NCBI GenBank assembly: GCA_027578915.1
Contig: JANBTT010000073.1
Coordinates: 17,873-81,872, forward strand
Source of the DNA: Coemansia sp. RSA 1200
Taxonomy: Eukaryota; Kickxellomycota; Kickxellomycetes; Kickxellales; Kickxellaceae
Reading direction: 5' to 3'
Length of the DNA stretch: 64,000 bases
The notes beneath the pieces were generated by a model. That model had not been told where the DNA came from. It made no database searches and saw only the letters and a program-made list of their open reading frames with translations. The translations under genes were made by a program, and so were the position numbers. Of the stretch, positions 57,685 to 64,000 are shown piece after piece (within the stretch, counting starts at the first letter, position 1; each line of letters opens with the position of its first letter).

Positions 57685-59607
57685 TTAATCGGTATAGTCT
57701 AATGCCGCCAAGTGCCGGACAAACGGAAGCACTTTGTGGATTTTGAAAAGCGGGAGCAGCTCGCGGAAAAACTGCGTCGAGTAAAAGCTAAACATCTTCA
57801 GCTCGCGCAGGGACGGGACACGCGCAATGACCATCAGGATGTTGTAGAAGACAATGTCGTCGGTGGCGTTACGCAGCAGAACGTCGGGCACAAACTTGAC
57901 AAGACTGGTGCTGATTGGGCGCATGTCGGACGCCAGCATGTGCGCGGCCATTCCTTCGGCCGTGCGCACGGCGGGCGGCGGCTTGACGAACCGCGCGCGC
58001 TGCAGATCCAAGCACTCGAGCGCCGGCAGCTGCCGCAGAAGCGCCGGAATGTCCGCGTACGACACCTGGCCCGAGAGACTAAGCACCCGTAGGCCGGTGC
58101 ACGTGATGCGGTCGGCCGGCGGCACGCGGATGCGGTACTCGGTGCTGGCCGACACCGACAGACTGCGCACAGCTGGGCCCTGCGCAAGCGCCTTGGCCAG
58201 GATGCGGTTGCCGTGCGCGGACTCGCGGAACGGCGACTCCGAGAAGCAGGCCAGAGTGCTGCGCTGCAGACAATGCATACCGCCGAGTCTGATGCCCTTG
58301 AAGGAGACCATGTCGCCGGAGATATCCAGACTGCGCAGCTGCGCCAGCGGCATGTCCTTAAGGATCTCGCTGATGCGGCCAGGGTACGAGTTGAGCTGCA
58401 GGTGCCGCAGCTTGGGGAAATGCGGCCGCCGGCCGGTCGTCTTCAGCTGCGTGTATCGCGGCGAGCGCTCCTTGACCGAGACAGTCTTCAGACGCGCGCC
58501 GACGTTGAGGCTCGCATCGGCGTCGCTGGGATGAGGCACGCCGCTCTCGCGTCGCCACCGCTCCCACATCAGATCATCCTCAGTCTTTCCAATCGGCACG
58601 CTGCGGTACGGCATGTGGAACGACAGCTCCAGCCGCCGCAGCTGCTCAAAGACAACCGTGTTAGTCGCCGATGCCGCCGTCTCCGCTGTGCCGTTGCAGA
58701 AGCGGTCCCACAGGTAGTGGAGCGGAATCGACGCCAGCGTCAGCGACCTTAGCGTTGGCGCCGCGATACGCGGAATGTCGATGTAGTCGTATGCGCTGTG
58801 CACAGACAGCGTCAGTCGCGTGAGCTGCGTCGGCAGAACTTTGACGCCGAACGTCGGCATGTGCGCAAACCGCAGATCCAGCGTCCGGAACTTGTCAATG
58901 CGATCCGCGATGTATCCGCTCATTGCGTTTCGCGGCCCAACGCGCCGGCACCGGTTCTCGTCCATCCACAGCGTGTCCACATTGGGCATCGCGGCCTCCA
59001 GATAGCTAGCGAGCGCCGCAAACGAGTCGTCGGGTATCCACTCAATCGGAGCAGAAGCAGCCGCCGTTGCCGCATCGTTGGCTTCGCTGGAATCGTCATC
59101 GTCGTCTTCGTCAGCCAATACGTCCTTGTCATCCAGATCAAAGTCAGCCTTGTAGTTGATATACAGCTTGGTGACATTAGTCCAATCGTGCTTTGCAAAC
59201 TCTAGTCGCTCCAGCATCGCCAGCACATCGTCGGGCAGCGGGTACCGGTCAAAGCTGCTGATAACAACCTCGGTCACCATGTCCGTCGCGTCCATCGCAA
59301 CCACGGCATGCATGTTGGTCAACCACGTGATCTGCGGCGGCTGCCGCTTCGCCGCCTTCGTCTCCTCGTGGCTCAACTCGCGCTTATCCACTCCCTCCAC
59401 CGTCTGGTTGTACCGCTCAAACACTACCCGCCGGCTCACGAACGGCTGCGCCGACTCGCGAAGGCTGCGACATAGTTGCGCATACTCCCGGAAGTCCCTG
59501 TGCACCTTGTAGAACTTTGGGTGGTACGCCTGTGTTGCTTTTCTGTAGCAGTGTTCGAGTATTCTGTCGAGTATCTGTTTGGGCAGCGTTTGCAGCGAAG
59601 CCACCAT
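57685..59607 (-). CDS. F-box-like/LRR-like protein 3
   Basis: 640 residues from the ATG at 59607. The F-box-like start is LPKQILDRILEHCYRKA...REYAQLCRSLRESAQPFVSRRVVFERY (~8-66). An acidic stretch (DEDDDDDSSE) lies at ~165-175. The remaining ~450 residues have regular leucine-rich spacing (FRTLDLRFAHM, LTRLTLSVHS, LRSLTLASIP, LRRLELSFHM, LRHLQLNSYP, LRSLDISGDM, LRVLSLSGQV, LECLDLQRAR), i.e. about 10 LRR-like units. Codon use is markedly more GC-rich than in the other two F-box-like genes, and the opposite strand shows many shadow frames. A Skp1/SCF adaptor role is inferred. Confidence 0.75.
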   Translation of the reverse strand: MVASLQTLPKQILDRILEHCYRKATQAYHPKFYKVHRDFREYAQLCRSLRESAQPFVSRRVVFERYNQTVEGVDKRELSHEETKAAKRQPPQITWLTNMHAVVAMDATDMVTEVVISSFDRYPLPDDVLAMLERLEFAKHDWTNVTKLYINYKADFDLDDKDVLADEDDDDDSSEANDAATAAASAPIEWIPDDSFAALASYLEAAMPNVDTLWMDENRCRRVGPRNAMSGYIADRIDKFRTLDLRFAHMPTFGVKVLPTQLTRLTLSVHSAYDYIDIPRIAAPTLRSLTLASIPLHYLWDRFCNGTAETAASATNTVVFEQLRRLELSFHMPYRSVPIGKTEDDLMWERWRRESGVPHPSDADASLNVGARLKTVSVKERSPRYTQLKTTGRRPHFPKLRHLQLNSYPGRISEILKDMPLAQLRSLDISGDMVSFKGIRLGGMHCLQRSTLACFSESPFRESAHGNRILAKALAQGPAVRSLSVSASTEYRIRVPPADRITCTGLRVLSLSGQVSYADIPALLRQLPALECLDLQRARFVKPPPAVRTAEGMAAHMLASDMRPISTSLVKFVPDVLLRNATDDIVFYNILMVIARVPSLRELKMFSFYSTQFFRELLPLFKIHKVLPFVRHLAALDYTD

Positions 59608-60403
59608 AGTCCCAGAGGCAGCAGTGACCCACGAACGGTTTTGCTTGTGAATTTAGTGTTGTTGCTGTTGCTGCTATGTTATTTTTTCGGTGTGCAGTGA
59701 CCAATGTGGTGGGCCGAATGTGGAGACTGGGTAAAAAAATTATTGGAATAACAGAAAGACGAGGTTGAAGTGGAAGGATTAGCAAGGAATGGCACAAGTG
59801 AATCACAAGCAAGAGAGGAGAGAGTGTTGAAGAACAGGAAAGAGAAGAAAAAGTGCCAGGAAGTGAAGTAAAAAAGACGAATTTGAATTCGAAATTGGAA
59901 ATGTAATGCAAAAAAAGGTGGATGGGTAAAGTCTGTAGAAGGAGAAGGAAATAAAAAGAAAATCGAGTGTGATCAAACATCCCACCAAAAAGTCCCCCAC
60001 CTCTCTTGCTCATTGATCTGGTTCTGCGCTGGTGGTTTCTGGCACTAGGGTACCAAACTGTTCTAAGACTGCAGTAGTCCGTCTCTCCCTCCTGTATGGG
60101 AAACGTCAGAGTTACCAAAGCCAACACTTGGCTTCTTTATTTTTTCCATTTGATTCGTGCATTGCTGCAGACAAGAAGAATAAGAAGGATGGAATGGACA
60201 GTGAGGTGTAACACCAACACAAAATGGGTTTCTCCTCCCCCCTCTCCCTATATCCTTCGTCAGAGCAAAAAGAAAAACATAACGTTATAACATTTTATAT
60301 GGAATACATTCCTCTTCTTTTCTTCTTCCTCTTTAGAATATATCATCGTAATAACACCTTATATCAGAAAAACTTAATAGTCTAACAAAAGGAAAGACCG
60401 ACC
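59608..60403. other. divergent intergenic region
   Basis: 796 bases between the F-box-like gene (minus) and a plus-strand frame at 60404. A minus frame (59417-60127) overlaps the F-box gene start in another frame and is rejected. Nothing else recognised. Confidence 0.55.
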
Positions 60404-60988
60404 ATGGTGATGACGATGGCTGTTGCTCGATTCAGTCGTATTATTATAACGCCAGCACTGGTTTCCTCAATGAAACTCTCATGCACCAGCAGCATGAACA
60501 AAGCACCGATGGTGATGACGATCACGAAGGATATTGCGAGATCGCAGACACGATTGTTATCGACAGACACCAACAACAAGCAGAAGCAGAAGCAGCAGCA
60601 CCAGCTGAAGAAGAGGAGGAGCAAGGACAATAGCAACGACGATGATGTTCCCTTAATCTCGCCAATCGGTGGGAACAGGATAAGCGTCCACGAGCATCAG
60701 ACAGTAATCAACGACGAAACAACAGGCGATCTCAAGGAGCCTGAAGCCGTGGATGCGAGGAACGGGAACGAGAGCGATGATGCGCTGCCACCGGATGAGG
60801 GTCTTAGGAACCACGAGAAGGCCGTTGCGGAAGATGCTGCTGCTGCCGCTTCCGCCTCCGCCGACGAGGATTCCGTCCATTTTGTCTCGTCGTCTCCAAA
60901 GTACAGTCGCATCAACGTCATGCCAAAGAGCCCGCTTCCTCACAGCAAAGAGAATAGTGATCGTCGTGACCATCGAAAGCCAAAGTAA
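60404..60988 (+). CDS. hypothetical protein, possibly mitochondrial
   Basis: 194 residues from the ATG at 60404. The first ~58 residues are rich in Met, Ser, Thr, Ile and Arg with almost no acidic residues (only Asp43), ending ARSQTRLLSTDTNN, like a mitochondrial targeting peptide and cleavage site. A Lys/Gln-rich basic patch follows (~58-75), then an acidic Asp/Glu/Asn/Ala-rich region and a Ser/Pro/Lys/Arg end. The mature part seems disordered and I recognise no domain. The antisense strand is also open (60653-61000), but the plus frame has the better start and length. Moderate confidence that it is a gene. Confidence 0.45.
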   Translation: MVMTMAVARFSRIIITPALVSSMKLSCTSSMNKAPMVMTITKDIARSQTRLLSTDTNNKQKQKQQHQLKKRRSKDNSNDDDVPLISPIGGNRISVHEHQTVINDETTGDLKEPEAVDARNGNESDDALPPDEGLRNHEKAVAEDAAAAASASADEDSVHFVSSSPKYSRINVMPKSPLPHSKENSDRRDHRKPK

Positions 60989-61220
60989 CCGCCCCCGCAA
61001 TATGGAAAACCACGAAATGGAGTGGTCCCATCTCCTGTTGATCTGACGCTACGCCGTGGTGATCGGATGATCTACTATTAGCTTCTTTTTTTTTTTACTT
61101 GTCAGATAACGACTAGGGAATACTGGAGTAGAAATAACCACCAAATCACTGACGCCTTTTTTCTTTCTAATTTAAATTCTCCTTTCTTCTTCTCCTTCAC
61201 TTTTACTTATTCAAGCATCC

Positions 61221-61262
<42 letters not shown>

Positions 61263-61301
61263 TGTCTTCTTCAATTCAATCCAAATCAAAACATTCTAAA
61301 A
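60989..61301. other. intergenic region with CT microsatellite
   Basis: 313 bases upstream of NDUFB7, C/T-rich toward the gene and including the (CT)n run at 61226-61259. Confidence 0.65.
61226..61259. repeat. (CT)~17 dinucleotide repeat in the NDUFB7 leader/promoter
   Basis: An uninterrupted CT run about 43 bases before the ATG. Pyrimidine tracts just upstream of starts are common in fungal promoters and leaders, so it may influence expression. Confidence 0.9.
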
Positions 61302-61580
61302 ATGGTGCAGGCGCAGGAACCCGAGATGAAGATCACCGCGCTGGAGATGGCAGAGGCCCGGCTCCCGCTGCGCTACCGCGACTACTGCGCGCACATGCTG
61401 GTGCCGCTGAACAAATGCCGGCACCGGTCAATGTACCTGCCGTGGAAATGCGAGGACGAGAGACACGAGTATGAGAAATGCCAGTACGACGACTTTATGC
61501 GTCGGTCCAGGCTTATTTCGCAGATTAGAGAAGAGAAGAAAGCCGCCGCCGCCGCTGCTGCTGCTGCTGAAGCAGCGTAG
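61302..61580 (+). CDS. NDUFB7: NADH:ubiquinone oxidoreductase subunit NDUFB7 (B18)
   Basis: 92 residues from the ATG at 61302. The core ~20-68 matches NDUFB7: ARLPLRYRDYCAHMLVPLNKCR, then YLPWKCEDERHEYEKCQYDDF. The four cysteines form a CHCH twin motif; the first pair is C-x8-C where CX9C is usual, and the second pair is C-x9-C. It is oxidised and trapped in the intermembrane space by Mia40. NDUFB7 is an accessory subunit of the membrane arm of complex I. The C-terminus ends in a poly-Ala run, longer than usual but harmless. No intron seen. Confidence 0.95.
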   Translation: MVQAQEPEMKITALEMAEARLPLRYRDYCAHMLVPLNKCRHRSMYLPWKCEDERHEYEKCQYDDFMRRSRLISQIREEKKAAAAAAAAAEAA

Positions 61581-62113
61581 AATAAGTGAATGCGGGGGCA
61601 CTTCTTTTCCCTCCATTTATCTATCTTTCTCTTTTTTTGTTAAATGTATGTTCATCCTCTTCCCCTCCTCACTTCAATGCCCTTATTCACCCACTATTCT
61701 TTCTTCATTAAAGCTAAAAAAAAAAAGTCAAGCCGTGGACCAAATAAGAAAAAAGCAATTCAGGTTCACGTGCACTCGACAAACACGGAGAGAATTGTTC
61801 ACTTCTCATCGTTGTCGTCTAAGATAAGAGGAGAGCACGTGAAAAAGACAAGCACGGAATCATATGTGCGTGAGAAAAAGGAAACAAAATGAATATTAAT
61901 TCGCTACTTAAAAGGGGTGGGCGAGGCAAGAAAACGACCACCAAAGGAAAGTGAGAGTCGTTAGACTTTCTCTTTCTCGTTTCTCCTTCTTCCTTTAGTC
62001 GCATTCTACTTTCTGTTTGTTTGTCTGTCTACCTATTCTATATCTATACAGTTTCTTTTTAACTTAACATTTATTGTTGTAACATCTAGAGGGGTTATTA
62101 AATAAGTTAGAGA
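61581..62113. other. intergenic region
   Basis: 533 bases between NDUFB7 and the acyl-CoA dehydrogenase gene. It contains a poly-A run (~61715-61726) and an AT-rich leader before 62114. No gene. Confidence 0.6.
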
Positions 62114-63451
62114 ATGATCTTCCGTCCTACATTGTTGCAGGCAACCCGTCGCCACCTATCAGCCGCGGCACGCCGCAGTATTCTGCCACACCAGCAACCG
62201 GCGACGATGGCAGCAGCAGCAGTTCTTCCCTCTAAACAGGGACTGATGCATCGCAGTTTTGGCACCAGCTCCGCAGTCCGCGACAACGAGGAAGCCAAGA
62301 AGACATCGCTGCACACGCTGAGCGAAGACGAGGAGATGATGCGCGAGATGGTATCGCGGTTCGCACGCGAGGTTGTGCAGCCCAAAGTATCAGAGATGGA
62401 CGAGACGGAGACAATGGACCCTGCAGTCATCAGGGGGCTCTTTGAGGCCGGACTGATGGGCGTGGAAACTCCGGCGGAACTCGGAGGCGCCGAGGCATCG
62501 TTCTTGTCGGCGATTCTCGTCATTGAGGAGCTGGCCAAGATCGATCCCTCCGTCAGCGTCCTATGCGATGTCCACAACACGCTGGTGAACACCGTGTTCA
62601 GACACTATGCAAGCGACTCGCTCAAGCAAAAGTACCTGCCACTGCTGGCCTCCGAGAAGCTTGGCTGCTTCTGTCTCACCGAGGCTGTGTCCGGCTCCGA
62701 CGCCTTTGCACTGCAGACGCGCGCCGAGCTCAAGGGCGACCATTACGTGCTCAACGGATCAAAGATGTGGATCACCAACTCGGGCGAGGCCGATGTGTTC
62801 CTGGTGTTTGCCACGGTCGATCCTTCCAAGGGGTACAAGGGCATCACCTGCTTTGTAGTCGACAAGGAGATGGGCGTATCAATTGCCAAGAAGGAGAAGA
62901 AGCTGGGCATCCGCGCCTCGTCTACCTGCCAGCTCTCCTTTGACGATGTGCGCGTGCCTCGCGAGAATGTGCTCGGCGAGGTTGGCAAGGGCTACAAGAT
63001 TGCTATTGAGATCCTCAACGAGGGCCGCATTGGCATTGCTGCGCAGATGGTCGGTCTGGCTCAGGGCGCCTTCGATGTTGCGCTGCCATATCTCTTCCAG
63101 CGCAAGCAGTTTGGCACGCTTATTGGCGAGTTCCAGGCCATGCAGCACCAGTACGCGCAGATTGCCGTTGACATCGAGGCTGCGCGTCTGCTGACGTACA
63201 ACGCCGCTCGGCTCAAGGAGGAAGGCAAGCCGTTTGTCAAGGAGGCCGCCATGGCAAAGCTCTACGCCTCGCAGGTTGCCGAGCGCGCTTCGTCGCGTGC
63301 CGTCGAGTGGATGGGCGGCGTCGGCTTCACCCGCGACGTTCCTGCTGAAAAGTTCTATCGCGACTGCAAGATTGGCTCCATCTACGAGGGAACCAGCAAC
63401 ATCCAGCTCCAGACCATTGCAAAGCTCCTGGCCAAGGACTACAAGGAGTAG
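62114..63451 (+). CDS. ACADSB: short/branched-chain acyl-CoA dehydrogenase, mitochondrial
   Basis: 445 residues from the ATG at 62114. An Arg/Ala/Ser-rich mitochondrial targeting peptide (~1-50) is followed by the three ACAD domains: helical N-terminus (SEDEEMMREMVSRFAREVVQP), middle beta domain (CLTEAVSGSDAFALQTRAE; YVLNGSKMWITNSGEADVF) and C-terminal helices (YLFQRKQFGTLIGEFQAMQH; AVEWMGGVGFTRDVPAEKFYRD). The catalytic Glu is in IYEGTSNIQLQTIAK near the C-terminus, the position used by short and short/branched-chain enzymes. It oxidises 2-methylbutyryl- or short-chain acyl-CoA with FAD, passing electrons to ETF. The branched-chain assignment is from overall similarity and is less certain than the family. 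Confidence 0.92.
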   Translation: MIFRPTLLQATRRHLSAAARRSILPHQQPATMAAAAVLPSKQGLMHRSFGTSSAVRDNEEAKKTSLHTLSEDEEMMREMVSRFAREVVQPKVSEMDETETMDPAVIRGLFEAGLMGVETPAELGGAEASFLSAILVIEELAKIDPSVSVLCDVHNTLVNTVFRHYASDSLKQKYLPLLASEKLGCFCLTEAVSGSDAFALQTRAELKGDHYVLNGSKMWITNSGEADVFLVFATVDPSKGYKGITCFVVDKEMGVSIAKKEKKLGIRASSTCQLSFDDVRVPRENVLGEVGKGYKIAIEILNEGRIGIAAQMVGLAQGAFDVALPYLFQRKQFGTLIGEFQAMQHQYAQIAVDIEAARLLTYNAARLKEEGKPFVKEAAMAKLYASQVAERASSRAVEWMGGVGFTRDVPAEKFYRDCKIGSIYEGTSNIQLQTIAKLLAKDYKE

Positions 63452-63589
63452 TAGATTGACCTTGTCTTTAATTCTTTCCATTATATTCAACAACCGTTCT
63501 AGCTATATTATACCCATGGGCGCTACGCTACTCTGTGGATGCAGCACTTTCAATATTCTACAGTTCTATTACGGTAGATGATCTTCTGC

Positions 63590-64000
63590 TTAGACAAGGC
63601 TTGGCATGGCCATTGGTGCTGGAGCAGACGATTGGGGCTGGGCTTCAGCAGCGTTGTTCGCCTCGTCATTGCCGTATTGCTCGGTGCTAACATCCCGTCT
63701 GGCTGCTGACCCCGATCCAAATGCAACAGCAACATTCACAAGCTCGTTGTTGTAGTCCATGTTCTCAGACCAGATCATGGTACCTGCAAGGCCCTTTGAA
63801 GCTGCATAGTCAACCTTGATCTTGAGGCTTTCTGGATCATCGTAGGAGATGAACTGCTTGGTGCTTGGGTTGAAGAGCCAGGGAGTCTGCGACACCGAAT
63901 CCCACTGCCGCACCCACGGAGCGGCTGCCGTTGAAGGAGAAGTCAGCAGGCCCTGTGTGCGCATGTTCTTCCACTGCCACGTTCCGCTGTTTGCCGTGGT
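63590..64000 (-). CDS. GH18 chitinase, C-terminal part (5' end beyond the window)
   Basis: Open from the right window edge to the stop at 63590, with 12 in-frame codons (...SGTWQWKN) upstream of an internal Met at 63964. The visible ~136 residues are the end of a GH18 (TIM-barrel) chitinase: WDSVSQTPWLFNP, then FISYDDPESLKIKVDYAASKGLAGTMIWSENMDY. These are the conserved last barrel strands, including the substrate-binding Trp in TMIWSENMD. The catalytic DxxDxDxE motif would lie outside the window. A low-complexity Ser/Ala/Pro/Gln tail closes it. It probably degrades or remodels wall chitin. Its stop is 138 bp from the convergent acyl-CoA dehydrogenase stop. Confidence 0.88.
   Translation of the reverse strand, partial: TTANSGTWQWKNMRTQGLLTSPSTAAAPWVRQWDSVSQTPWLFNPSTKQFISYDDPESLKIKVDYAASKGLAGTMIWSENMDYNNELVNVAVAFGSGSAARRDVSTEQYGNDEANNAAEAQPQSSAPAPMAMPSLV

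Noticed and set aside
59417..60127. 236-codon minus frame overlapping the start of F-box-like gene 3
   Set aside because: Another frame of the same strand carries the conserved start and LRR series. This one is Ser/Leu/Phe-rich in the spacer part.
60653..61000. 115-codon minus frame opposite the 60404-60988 gene
   Set aside because: The plus frame is longer, starts with a plausible targeting sequence and shows ordinary composition.
1..64000. Transposable elements or viral insertions
   Set aside because: No reverse transcriptase, integrase, transposase or capsid-like frame was seen, and no long terminal or inverted repeats were noticed by eye.

Overview
This window is nuclear DNA of a fungus. 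The evidence is a class V myosin, a CSC1/OSCA-type membrane channel, a GH18 chitinase, a mitochondrial acyl-CoA dehydrogenase, the complex I subunit NDUFB7 and proline biosynthesis, in a compact, intron-poor layout with about 100 to 2,000 bp between genes and AATAAA signals. Introns can be inferred in only four genes, all short. Trypsin-fold and CBM14 secreted proteins, an F-box-like family and TTC36 together suggest an early-diverging lineage, possibly Kickxellomycotina-like. That placement is inference, not proof.

Layout. 1-8 kb: two short Ala/Lys-rich genes, a DUF202 membrane protein, TTC36, a type II membrane PC-esterase-like protein and an unrecognised secreted protein. 8-14 kb: class V myosin, including a first exon separated by a 219-bp intron. 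14-22.8 kb: a poly-Q/poly-Pro protein, P5C reductase, a Gly/Tyr/Pro/Gln-rich protein, an AIG1-like membrane protein and a Tim17-like protein. 23.5-27.5 kb: a secreted Thr/Glu/Pro repeat protein, YjbQ/UPF0047, a third short gene, a NUDT15-like Nudix hydrolase and a secreted CBM14 protein. 27.6-37.2 kb: four paralogous single-pass surface proteins whose ectodomain is a trypsin-like fold with all three catalytic residues replaced. 37.3-45.1 kb: an Hsp20 (alpha-crystallin) protein with a Cys/His-rich N-terminus, a 1.56-kb intergenic region and CSC1. 45.8-59.6 kb: three F-box-like proteins, two divergent ADF/cofilin-domain proteins and one protein of unknown type. 60.4-64 kb: a possible mitochondrial protein, NDUFB7, short/branched-chain acyl-CoA dehydrogenase and the 3' end of a chitinase that runs off the window.

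The most interesting region is 23.5-37.2 kb, a block rich in secreted and surface proteins. Its core is the four pseudopeptidases, arranged as two minus-strand and two plus-strand genes. All have a signal peptide and a membrane segment followed by a basic cytoplasmic tail; the two minus-strand copies have long Thr/Val-rich stalks and PPxY motifs in the tail. This looks like a receptor or adhesin family built on an inactivated S1 peptidase fold. No tRNA, rRNA, CRISPR array or transposase was recognised. Many open frames opposite the GC-rich genes are shadows.
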